Shown: one piece after another, positions 8,406 to 15,110 of the stretch
Numbering within the stretch: the first letter of the stretch is position 1
Layout: every line of letters begins with the position of its first letter
Notes under the pieces: model-generated
What the model was told of the DNA's origin: nothing
Database searches by the model: none
The model's input: only the letters and a program-made list of their open reading frames with translations
Origin: JBNPEO01 sp050490315
Lineage (GTDB): Bacteria; Actinomycetota; Actinomycetes; Actinomycetales; Micrococcaceae
Assembly: GCF_050490315.1 (NCBI RefSeq)
Contig: NZ_JBNPEO010000001.1
Location: 372,001-436,000, forward strand
DNA: 64,000 nt
Direction of reading: 5' to 3'
Translations under genes and position numbers: made by a program

Positions 8406-9164
8406 TCACTGCTCCTGCGCTAGTGCTTCGTAGGCGTCCCATAGGTCATCCGATTTACTGGCATGGGACATGAAGACTTCGACTGGTTCGTCTACGATGA
8501 TCTGGCCCTTACGAATGGCGATGACGCGGGAACAGTAGGCTGAGAATCTTGACGTCTCGTGGGTGCTGATGAGAGCAGATGCGCCCTCAGCCCGGCGGCG
8601 CTCAAGGTACTCGAAAACGACGCGTATACCGGCCGGGTCAAGCCCAGTTGTGGGCTCGTCTAGAATCATCAGATATGGGTCACCCGCCATTGCTCTGGCA
8701 ATTTGGGTCCTGCGGAGTTCACCGCCTGAGAGCGTCTCGGCAGTTTGATTCAGGTAGTTGCTTAGCCCCAGGGCTCCCGCGAGCTCTGCAACGGACTTGG
8801 CGCGTTCAGCCCGGCTCGTTGGTCGACGGATGTCCAAACCGAGGCTAATGTTCTGACTGACCGTCAACGACCAGTCAATGATTTCTCGTTGGGGGCACCA
8901 TCCGATATCCACGGTGTTTATACGTGACATTATCTCCCCGGAATCTGGTCGGGTTAGACCACCCAAAATATCGAAGAGCGTGGATTTTCCAGCGCCGTTA
9001 TGTCCAACAACGGCGATGAGCTCGCCGGGTGCCACGGTAAGGCTGCAGTCGAGGACTGCCGGTTCCGGTTTTCCCTTGTAAGACTTAGTTAAATTCCGTG
9101 CCTCAAGGTAGAAAGCCGCGCTGGACGTCGAGGAGTGATCTCTGGATAGCCTCGGCTGTGTCAT
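8406..9164 (-). CDS. ABC transporter ATP-binding protein of the cargo operon
   Basis: A 252-residue ATPase with every diagnostic motif: Walker A GHNGAGKST, signature LSGGE, Walker B LMILDEP and the switch histidine in STHE. It energises the downstream permease. The ATG at 9164 overlaps the end of the preceding HPr-kinase-like gene by 62 bases and has AAGGA about ten bases before it; the N-terminal 17 residues are poorly conserved-looking, and the domain proper begins at YLEARNLTKSY. Tight overlap implies translational coupling. It lacks a peptidase C39 domain, so if the peptide leader is cut off, another protease must do it. Confidence 0.9.
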   Translation of the reverse strand: MTQPRLSRDHSSTSSAAFYLEARNLTKSYKGKPEPAVLDCSLTVAPGELIAVVGHNGAGKSTLFDILGGLTRPDSGEIMSRINTVDIGWCPQREIIDWSLTVSQNISLGLDIRRPTSRAERAKSVAELAGALGLSNYLNQTAETLSGGELRRTQIARAMAGDPYLMILDEPTTGLDPAGIRVVFEYLERRRAEGASALISTHETSRFSAYCSRVIAIRKGQIIVDEPVEVFMSHASKSDDLWDAYEALAQEQ

Positions 9165-10002
9165 GGGGAGTGCTTTCCTTAGTGGTTGTGATCTGCAGTG
9201 TTTCTTCAGGCAACATCATGCCCTGACGGAATTGGGGCGAAGAAGTGAACCAGGGTAGCTCTGGTGTCCTAATCCATCGAGGCGAGGTAGCTTCACCGTG
9301 TCCGATCCTGACGTGAAGCGATATCCTCCCGCCACGCGCATTATGTCGGCCGAGAACGTCGGCGGGCTTTACAAGAGCCACGAGACCCGTGTCAGGTGAG
9401 ACTGTGAGCCGATGCTCCCAGCCCGATAGTCGAGGAATAATGTCAACCAAACCCCGACGTCTGAATCCGAGGGGGGTCTCATACCGGTGAACATGACCGG
9501 TATGAACATCGAAGATGGCCATGTTGTCTGTTACCAACGCCGCCCCTTGCGCACACAGAGCCAAGGCAGTCGACGTTTTTCCCACGTAATTATCTCCCGT
9601 CAGCAGACAATAGACATCTCCACGGAGTCGCACTACCGCGCCCGGCGTCGTGGCTGTGGAAATGCTCAGGGAAGAGTGGCCCAGCGGTGGTAGAGGAGAC
9701 GGGTGCTCGGACCATTCCCGGAATGACCATTCTGTGTCTTTTTCCAGCGGACTATTTCGGCCGGCTCTGATACCTATGCGCTTAAGCAATCGATCTTTGC
9801 TTAATAGACTCGTGAAGAAGCCGCGGTTCGGCCACTCGGTGCAGTCGAGCTCCACGATCAGCTCGGGGTGTGAAACAGGGGAGAGAAATTGCTCGTAGAG
9901 AAATCCCGCGTCGGACAGGTCCTTTTCACAGGCCCTCAGATGAAGCCCTACGCCAAAGAATGACATCTCAAGGTGCCGGGACTCACTCGTGGCCGATGTC
10001 AT
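9103..10002 (-). CDS. HPr-kinase-like protein 2 (possibly degenerate)
   Basis: A 299-residue protein with the P-loop fold of HPr serine kinase. Walker A is GDNYVGKT (residues 136-143) and the second acidic motif is LVTDN (156-160), where HPr kinases usually read LVADD. The change of the second Asp to Asn may weaken catalysis. The N-terminus (HLEMSFFGVGLHLR) matches that of the neighbouring gene, so the two are paralogues that have diverged widely. Its ATG overlaps the neighbour's stop codon as ATGA, so the two are translated together. HPr-kinase-like enzymes in some lasso-peptide clusters phosphorylate the peptide; a role on the peptide here is inference. Confidence 0.75.
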   Translation of the reverse strand: MTSATSESRHLEMSFFGVGLHLRACEKDLSDAGFLYEQFLSPVSHPELIVELDCTEWPNRGFFTSLLSKDRLLKRIGIRAGRNSPLEKDTEWSFREWSEHPSPLPPLGHSSLSISTATTPGAVVRLRGDVYCLLTGDNYVGKTSTALALCAQGAALVTDNMAIFDVHTGHVHRYETPLGFRRRGLVDIIPRLSGWEHRLTVSPDTGLVALVKPADVLGRHNARGGRISLHVRIGHGEATSPRWIRTPELPWFTSSPQFRQGMMLPEETLQITTTKESTPHDTAEAIQRSLLDVQRGFLP

Positions 10003-10820
10003 TGCTCGTCTCCCACGAAATCGGTAATTGCTTCCACTGCCAAGTTCAAGTGTGTTGAGATGTCTAGATTCATTTCAATGGTGCTGGGTCCGAGCTGAAT
10101 CGTAGAAAAGGAGCCTGAAGGCACTAGGAGTACTGTCCAGCTCCATGGAGTTTCGCTTTCAGGAACCCAAGCTCCTAGATCTTTGGCATGGACCATGCGC
10201 GTGATCCCGGTTGGTGTTTCAAAAGCCGGGGACTTATCTAGATACTTCGTCAACCACGGGGATCTGTCGGCTGTGGCTTGGCGTATTCCTATGGGGCGAG
10301 TAAAGGGGCAAAGAGTATTATTTTCGCTCACAAGGACAGTGTCATCGGCAATAAACCCCCATCCTCGCCGTAGGAGCTCGAGAAGGATCGTCGATTTACC
10401 GGCGGTTGATATGCCGGTCAGGAGCAGTGCCTTCTTGTGCATTTGAGGGGGAACGGCTGCGCTGGCATGAACTGTCCGGAACGCATTACGGAGTCGTGGA
10501 TGTCCCAACGGTGGCAACACGGTCGGTTCAGCCGCACCAATCTCCCGCCAGCCGGGTTCACCTGCATATCGGATGAAACTTTGTGTCTCAGATGAGAAGG
10601 GAAGCCCTTCACCTGTGAAGATGATGTCGAGGTCAGCGGGCACCCCGGCATCTACCTCGTAGTCTCGGAAATAGTGACGCAGATGTTCCGCTGTTGCCGC
10701 CGACTCGCAGCGTGCCGACACCAAAACGCCCCAGAACTCCAGATCTAAATGGTGGCGAGTCAATCCACTGTCCTCAAAATTCAATCCACTGTCCTCAAAA
10801 TGTGAAGGAGCCACGGACAT
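9999..10820 (-). CDS. HPr-kinase-like protein 1 (start uncertain)
   Basis: A 273-residue P-loop protein like HPr kinase, with Walker A GISTAGKS (136-143) and an intact acidic motif IADD (157-160), so it is the better candidate for the active kinase of the pair. The start is unclear. The ATG at 10820 has no good ribosome binding site and overlaps the methylase gene by 26 bases. A 21-bp tandem duplication places GAGGA seven bases before two in-frame TTG codons (10784 and 10763), either of which could be the true start; the conserved-looking part begins just after at HHLDLEFWGV. If TTG 10763 is used, the repeat lies outside the protein. It does not carry the HPr-binding N-terminal domain of classical HprK. 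Confidence 0.75.
   Translation of the reverse strand: MSVAPSHFEDSGLNFEDSGLTRHHLDLEFWGVLVSARCESAATAEHLRHYFRDYEVDAGVPADLDIIFTGEGLPFSSETQSFIRYAGEPGWREIGAAEPTVLPPLGHPRLRNAFRTVHASAAVPPQMHKKALLLTGISTAGKSTILLELLRRGWGFIADDTVLVSENNTLCPFTRPIGIRQATADRSPWLTKYLDKSPAFETPTGITRMVHAKDLGAWVPESETPWSWTVLLVPSGSFSTIQLGPSTIEMNLDISTHLNLAVEAITDFVGDEQ
10760..10801. repeat. 21-bp tandem duplication at a gene junction
   Basis: Two exact copies (10760-10780 and 10781-10801). On the coding strand each copy reads stop codon, GAGGA ribosome binding site, then TTG, so the whole stop/RBS/start module between the methylase and the first kinase-like gene is doubled. In the longer reading of the kinase gene it encodes FEDSGLN-FEDSGLT. 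Confidence 0.9.
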
Positions 10821-11568
10821 ACAGGCTTGATCCGATGTGGATGGAGGAAGCTAGAGCATCAAGTTCCCCAACAGTTGACCACCGAACATCAGGGGCCATG
10901 TCCATTCTCCAGGATGAGAAGAACAACGCACAGGCTCGATCCTTCGGATAGAGGGCCCGGATGCGATCGAAAAGTGGCTGGACGCGTTCCAAGACGCGAC
11001 CTGAAGTGCGCAGCTCACCGCTGCCAAAGTCTCCTACTTGAGAGATGAGCAATGGAAGCCGCAAATCTGGGGTGATCTTCTGCTTAAAAAAATGGTTCGA
11101 CTCAAGTGCTTGAAACCCGTAGTCAAAGCGTTCACCCAGATCGATTAAGGCTTGATCGATGAATGAGGTCCCCGGGAGCGCCTTGGCTCGGACACCAGCT
11201 TCGCGGCAATGAGCACTGATACTCCAGCTGCTGTCCACAAGAAAGAGAGGGTGCCCGTATGAAACGAACGCCACGGGTCCCAGAAAGAGGCGGCCCATGG
11301 CGTAGTCCATGAACTGAACGGTCATAGCGTCGTAGACGTTCTGCGCATCTGAATCCGACTCATAGATGTCACTCATGTTAATGACCTCCGCGCCGTATCG
11401 GGAGGAAAGCTCATCGTGAAAGGCCGTCAGGTGAAGGATCGTTGCGCATTCCTTAAGTACTTCATCGGCCTCTACCGTGCGACGCTCGAATCCGCCGATG
11501 CCAAGGCCGACGAGATAAACGTCGGCCTTGGCATCAGGGACCCGGAGGTCTTCGCGATTGTTACGCAT
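10795..11568 (-). CDS. tetrapyrrole-methylase-fold methyltransferase, borosin N-methyltransferase-like
   Basis: A 257-residue SAM-dependent enzyme of the tetrapyrrole (corrin/porphyrin) methylase fold. Visible landmarks are the glycine-rich YLVGLGIGG (18-26), DIY (67-69), Y79, YGHPLF (104-109), LPGTSFIDQALIDLG (131-145) and GFQALESNHFF (151-161). The YGHP and GxQxxE-type segments are those I associate with the borosin backbone N-methyltransferases (OphMA, and SonM of Shewanella), rather than with cobalamin or sirohaem enzymes. No other cofactor-pathway gene is near; instead a tiny peptide gene lies 20 bases upstream, which fits a split borosin arrangement. I chose ATG 11568 over GTG 11571; GGAG precedes both. 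The conserved Arg four residues before the Tyr appears to be absent (Ala75). Confidence 0.75.
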   Translation of the reverse strand: MRNNREDLRVPDAKADVYLVGLGIGGFERRTVEADEVLKECATILHLTAFHDELSSRYGAEVINMSDIYESDSDAQNVYDAMTVQFMDYAMGRLFLGPVAFVSYGHPLFLVDSSWSISAHCREAGVRAKALPGTSFIDQALIDLGERFDYGFQALESNHFFKQKITPDLRLPLLISQVGDFGSGELRTSGRVLERVQPLFDRIRALYPKDRACALFFSSWRMDMAPDVRWSTVGELDALASSIHIGSSLYVRGSFTF

Positions 11569-11588
11569 CACTCTCCGAGTCTAGGAAA

Positions 11589-11738
11589 TTACGCCTGGGG
11601 GTCGATGATGTTCGGCAGCGTCGCCTGACGGTGTCCACCGCTGGCCTTGACCGTCTCTTCGATCGTCGGAACGTAAGTGGGGATGATCGTCAAACCATCG
11701 GGAGTGGTGATCGTCTCTTCTGCCTGCTTCGTGTTCAT
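11589..11738 (-). CDS. 49-residue putative RiPP precursor peptide
   Basis: A short gene at the head of the cargo operon. ATG 11738 has AAAGGA a proper distance upstream, and the stop TAA is 20 bases before the methylase. The peptide begins MNTKQAEETITTPDG and ends RQATLPNIIDPQA. It is hydrophilic and rich in Thr, Ile and Pro, with no signal peptide or membrane segment and no Cys. A Gly-Gly pair at 34-35 could mark a leader boundary, leaving a 14-residue tail. Position, size, ribosome binding site and neighbours point to a precursor substrate of the methylase and the kinase-like proteins. It does not show the Y-P-G-T pattern of lasso leaders convincingly, and no lasso B or C enzymes are present. 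It is not a homologue of anything I recognise. Confidence 0.7.
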   Translation of the reverse strand: MNTKQAEETITTPDGLTIIPTYVPTIEETVKASGGHRQATLPNIIDPQA

Positions 11739-11761
11739 GTTAACCGTCCTTTTTCAATATT

Positions 11762-11795
11762 GTGACGAGAACCACAGGGAGTGGTTCTGAGTCAC
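11762..11795 (-). promoter_or_regulatory. palindrome just upstream of the precursor gene
   Basis: GTGAC and AGAACCAC pair with GTGGTTCT and GTCAC (13 pairs, one small bulge, loop AGGGA), ending 24 bases before the precursor ATG. It could be a repressor operator or a stabilising 5' hairpin of the operon mRNA. No regulator gene is in the transposon, so a host regulator would have to be involved. The rest of 11796-11907 holds no gene; I see no clear -35/-10 pair. Confidence 0.5.
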
Positions 11796-11907
11796 GCTAC
11801 TAGTTAGTAACTCAAATGGAAAATCGAGTGCCATCCCCAGGTACTAGCTATCAGCCATCGAGCCGGCGCGCCCTGCAATGTCCGTGAAATTCCAGCCCGC
11901 CACCCGG

Positions 11908-12075
11908 TGTCTTGAAAAACAAAAGCTTTTTGAGACACAGGTGCACGCCTCCATTCATAAATCATCTGGCCCGGGGTGGCGGGGCAGAAAATGTCTCGGA
12001 AAGTCGTCCCACCGTAAAACGTCTTACCTGCTTGGATTTTAGGAGTTTCTGAGCCAAAATGAGGGCGTGAGACAT
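11908..12075 (+). other. candidate res (resolution) site
   Basis: Between the cargo operon and the resolvase gene, the half-site motif TGTCTY or its complement occurs repeatedly: TGTCTT (11908), TGAGACA (11931-11937), TGTCTC (11992) and TGAGACA (12068-12074). The first pair frames a 30-bp imperfect palindrome, the size of a resolvase crossover site. Position beside tnpR is as expected for a Tn3-family res region with several subsites. Confidence 0.55.
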
Positions 12076-12660
12076 TTGGGATACACGCGGGTGAGCACCT
12101 CAAGCCAAGACGCGCAGCTTCAGCTCGACGCGCTGGTCAAAGACGGGGTGCAAAAGCGGGACGTGTTCGCCGACGTTACCTCCGGCAGCAGGACGGCGAT
12201 CGAGCGGCCCGGGATGAAGAAGCTGCTGGAATACGCCGAGGCCGGGGACACCGTAGTAGTCTGGCGGGTCGACCGGCTGGGGCGTTCCCTGGTCGATGTC
12301 CTGAACACCGTGAACCTACTGCGCGAACGCGGCGTGAACGTCCGCTCGATTTCGGACGGAATCGACCCCGCGGCAACGACCGGACGGATGATGCTGAACC
12401 TGCTGGCATCCCTGGCCGAGTACGAGCGCGAGCTGATCGTGGAACGCGTCAACGCCGGGATCGCCGCGGCACGGCAATCCGGCACTCGTTTTGGCCGGCC
12501 ACTCTCAGACCCGGCGGTGATCGCGGACAAACTCTCTATCGCCAAGGATGCCCGCGCCAAGGGACGCACCGCCGAAGACGCGGCACGCCTGGTCGGGTGG
12601 AGTCGCGCGACGCTCTACCGCCACCTCGGCCAAAACACCGGATCCTTCAAAAGACAGTAA
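12067..12660 (+). CDS. tnpR: serine resolvase/invertase of the Tn3-family element
   Basis: A 197-residue serine recombinase that resolves transposition cointegrates at res. The catalytic serine is in GYTRVSTSSQDAQ near residue 10, the arginine-rich active-site part is WRVDRLGRS, the E helix contains SLAEYERELIVERV, and a C-terminal helix-turn-helix lies around ARLVGWSRATLYRHL. It starts at GTG 12067, which overlaps the last res half-site, an arrangement that allows autoregulation. Length and layout are normal. It reads rightward and ends 71 bases before the right inverted repeat. Confidence 0.95.
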   Translation: MRHLGYTRVSTSSQDAQLQLDALVKDGVQKRDVFADVTSGSRTAIERPGMKKLLEYAEAGDTVVVWRVDRLGRSLVDVLNTVNLLRERGVNVRSISDGIDPAATTGRMMLNLLASLAEYERELIVERVNAGIAAARQSGTRFGRPLSDPAVIADKLSIAKDARAKGRTAEDAARLVGWSRATLYRHLGQNTGSFKRQ

Positions 12661-12731
12661 TCACTGAGGTCCCAACGGAGTGAAGACGACTCTGGCACCA
12701 AATGAACCACAGCCCGGAACCGCGGTCACAC

Positions 12732-12770
12732 GCTTAGCGCCAACTGCTGTACCGCTGGTCCCCAAGGCCG
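12732..12770 (-). repeat. right terminal inverted repeat of the Tn3-family element
   Basis: Reverse complement of this 39-base segment matches 4106-4144 at 37 positions. It ends exactly at the second copy of the GTCCT target duplication. Confidence 0.92.
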
Positions 12771-12775
12771 GTCCT
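12771..12775. repeat. target-site duplication, right copy
   Basis: GTCCT, identical to 4101-4105, immediately outside the right inverted repeat. Confidence 0.85.
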
Positions 12776-12849
12776 AGACATTTGTGGCTAGGCGCTTCAG
12801 GCTAGTAGCTGAACCGTCATCCTGTCTTCTAGCTCTAGGATTCCTTGTT

Positions 12850-13266
12850 ATGACTGCACCAGTTGTGTACATCAGCTTCCCCGGTACTGCCGCCGAGGCT
12901 CTGACTTTCTATCAGGGCATCTTCGGCGGCGAGCTTGCCCTCTTCACTTACGAAGAGTTCAACCGCACGGATGGCCCGCCCACAGCAATTGCACACGGTG
13001 AACTTCGGGGCCCTATTTCAATCTCTGGCTCGGATGCGGCCGAAGGCGAGGCAAGTGTCCGGGTTGAGGGCTTGTTGCTCTCGCTCTTAGGTACGGCGGA
13101 ACCGGAAGTCCTTCATGAGTGGTTCAACAAGCTCGCCGAGGGCGGTTCGGCGCTTGACCCGCTAGCGGTGCGCCCTTGGGGCGGTTCAGACGGTCAAGTA
13201 ACCGACAAGTACGGCCTCCGTTGGCTCATCGGCTACGAAGCAGCAACAACGTCAACTAGCAACTAG
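12850..13266 (+). CDS. VOC (glyoxalase/PhnB-like) family protein
   Basis: A 138-residue small protein of the vicinal oxygen chelate superfamily, PhnB subgroup, starting VYISFPGTAAEALTFYQGIFGGEL, which is typical of the first beta-alpha-beta module. Members bind a metal and act on varied small molecules; the substrate here is unknown. I start it at ATG 12850 with AGGA before it. An open frame extends 22 codons upstream, but that part begins only 8 bases from the transposon target duplication and reads as non-coding. The gene's own promoter region was therefore left with about 75 original bases when the element inserted. Confidence 0.8.
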   Translation: MTAPVVYISFPGTAAEALTFYQGIFGGELALFTYEEFNRTDGPPTAIAHGELRGPISISGSDAAEGEASVRVEGLLLSLLGTAEPEVLHEWFNKLAEGGSALDPLAVRPWGGSDGQVTDKYGLRWLIGYEAATTSTSN

Positions 13267-13280
13267 TAAAAGGAAACATC

Positions 13281-15017
13281 TTGTCCACTCCCGCTTCCTT
13301 GCCAGAACGTTCCGATTCCGATCGGATGTCCTCGCCAACGTGGTGGCGCCAAGCCTCCGTTTACCAGATTTACCCGCGTAGCTTTGCCGACTCAAATGCA
13401 GATGGCATCGGCAACATCAAGGGCATCACTTCGCGGGTTCCGTACTTGAAAGAGCTAGGGATCGACGCCGTATGGTTGAGTCCGTTTTACCCTTCGGCTT
13501 TGGCAGACGGCGGCTACGATGTGGACAATTACCGCGACGTTGACTCAAAGTTGGGCACTCTGGCGGACTTTGACGAGATGGCTGCCGCCTTGCACGAGGC
13601 AGGCATCAAACTCATAGTGGACATTGTGCCCAACCACTCATCGAATAGACACGAGTGGTTTCAAGAAGCCCTCGCCTCGCCCAAAAACTCTGCCGCCCGT
13701 GACCGCTACATTTTTCGTGATGGGCTGGGTCCCCATGGTGATGTGCCGCCGGCCGACTGGGACTCAGTCTTTGGCGGCCCAGCCTGGGAACGGATTGTTG
13801 AACCTGATGGAACTCCGGGGCAGTGGTACATGCACATTTTCGCCAAGGAGCAGCCGGACTTTAACTGGGACAATCCTGAAGTGCGTGAAGACTTCCTCAA
13901 AACCTTACGGTTCTGGTCTGACCGTGGCGTTGATGGATTCCGCATCGACGTAGCTCACGCCCTAGTCAAGGACCTTTCTGAACCGCTACCCAGCAAGGCC
14001 CAGCTTGAGGCTAAATCACACGGCGCCGACGGCTTTGTAGATGGCACCCACCCGTTTTGGGACCGCGACGACGTCCACGAGATTTACACCGAGTGGCGCA
14101 AGCTATTCAATGAATACAATCCGCCTCGCACCGCTGTGGCTGAGGCATGGGTGCACACAGACCGTCGTGCCCGCTATGCGAGCCCGGAAGGTCTGGGGCA
14201 AGCGTTTAACTTTGACCTCTTGCAGGCCAACTTTGACGCCAATGAGTTCAAAGAAATCATCAGCAAAAACCTCGCGGACGCCCAAGCCTCGGGTGCCTCG
14301 TCCACCTGGGTCTTTTCAAATCACGACGTCGTTCGGCACGCCACCCGCTACGGCTTAGCTGAATCCGCTGGGTCTGAGCCCTCCGGGTCCGAAACCGAAA
14401 TTATGTCAGGACAAGTTGGCAAACGCTGGCTTCTAGACGGGGGCCTGCGTGAAGATGTGAACGCCGAGCTGGGTTTGCGCCGGGCGCGTGCGGGCTCCTT
14501 GCTGATGCTCGCCCTGCCTGGTTCCGCCTATCTGTACCAAGGGGAGGAACTCAGTTTGCAGGAAGTCGGTTCTGAGATTCCTGATTCTGCACGCCAAGAC
14601 CCGGCTTTCTTCCGCAACAAGGGTGTGGACGTTGGCCGCGACGGTTGCCGTGTCCCACTGCCATGGACTAGTACCGGAAGCTCCTTTGGTTTTGGTGACG
14701 GCGGCTCGCATTTGCCGCAACCACATTGGTTTGCTGACTACTCCGTGCAATCCCAAGACGGTGTGGAAGGCTCTACCCTCGAGCTATACCGCAAAGCACT
14801 AAAGCTCCGGTCTCAGCTTCAGTCCGAGGAAAAACTGGAGTGGCTCCCCAGCAGCAGCCCTGACGTTTTGCACTTCACGCGGCCCAACGGGTGGCAATGT
14901 GTCACCAACTTCGGAACCGCGCCTGTAGCACTCCCGGAGGGTGATATTGCGGTCAGTTCAGCACCGGTGACTAAGGGTCAACTGCCAGCCAACACCACTG
15001 TGTGGCTGATGCCCTAG
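13281..15017 (+). CDS. GH13 alpha-glucosidase/oligo-1,6-glucosidase
   Basis: A 578-residue cytosolic glycoside hydrolase of family GH13 that releases glucose from alpha-linked oligosaccharides. It has the classic regions: DIVPNHSS, GFRIDVAH with nucleophile D223, AVAEAWVH with acid/base E288, and FSNHDVV with the transition-state Asp D349. There is no signal peptide. The start is a TTG at 13281 preceded by AAAGGA; the catalytic domain opens at WWRQASVYQIYPRSF. It follows the VOC gene by 14 bases. No sugar transporter or LacI regulator is adjacent, so substrate preference (maltose, isomaltose or trehalulose type) cannot be set from context. Confidence 0.92.
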   Translation: MSTPASLPERSDSDRMSSPTWWRQASVYQIYPRSFADSNADGIGNIKGITSRVPYLKELGIDAVWLSPFYPSALADGGYDVDNYRDVDSKLGTLADFDEMAAALHEAGIKLIVDIVPNHSSNRHEWFQEALASPKNSAARDRYIFRDGLGPHGDVPPADWDSVFGGPAWERIVEPDGTPGQWYMHIFAKEQPDFNWDNPEVREDFLKTLRFWSDRGVDGFRIDVAHALVKDLSEPLPSKAQLEAKSHGADGFVDGTHPFWDRDDVHEIYTEWRKLFNEYNPPRTAVAEAWVHTDRRARYASPEGLGQAFNFDLLQANFDANEFKEIISKNLADAQASGASSTWVFSNHDVVRHATRYGLAESAGSEPSGSETEIMSGQVGKRWLLDGGLREDVNAELGLRRARAGSLLMLALPGSAYLYQGEELSLQEVGSEIPDSARQDPAFFRNKGVDVGRDGCRVPLPWTSTGSSFGFGDGGSHLPQPHWFADYSVQSQDGVEGSTLELYRKALKLRSQLQSEEKLEWLPSSSPDVLHFTRPNGWQCVTNFGTAPVALPEGDIAVSSAPVTKGQLPANTTVWLMP

Positions 15018-15035
15018 TTTCTAGACGTTAAAACT

Positions 15036-15080
15036 GTGGCACCTTCGCAACGGGTAATCCCTCAGCTGTGAAAGTGCCAC
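15036..15080. other. imperfect hairpin between the glucosidase and antiporter genes
   Basis: GTGGCAC (15036-15042) pairs with GTGCCAC (15074-15080), and the stem continues with six more pairs after one mismatch. There is no T run on either side, so it is a weak terminator at best. Confidence 0.4.
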
Positions 15081-15110
15081 TAGTTGAGAGCAGTGCAGGA
15101 GAATAGCTCC

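Larger units (their letters stand above)
4106..12770. mobile_element. Tn3-family transposon carrying a RiPP-like biosynthetic operon
   Basis: An 8,665-base unit bounded by 39-bp inverted repeats and flanked by the 5-bp duplication GTCCT. It carries a Tn3-family transposase at the left end reading inward, a serine resolvase with a res-like region at the right end, and between them a leftward operon of six cargo genes. Both termini, both recombinase genes and the target duplication are intact, so the element looks complete and recently inserted. The insertion lies between the tRNA-Met terminator and a VOC-family gene and breaks no gene I can see. Having tnpA and tnpR at opposite ends with cargo between differs from the compact tnpA-tnpR layout of Tn3 itself. 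Confidence 0.93.

Noticed and set aside
11589..11738. Lasso peptide cluster as the explanation of the transposon cargo
   Set aside because: HPr-kinase-like genes occur in some lasso clusters, but there is no leader-binding PqqD-like protein, no transglutaminase-like protease and no asparagine-synthetase-like cyclase, and the leader pattern is not convincing.
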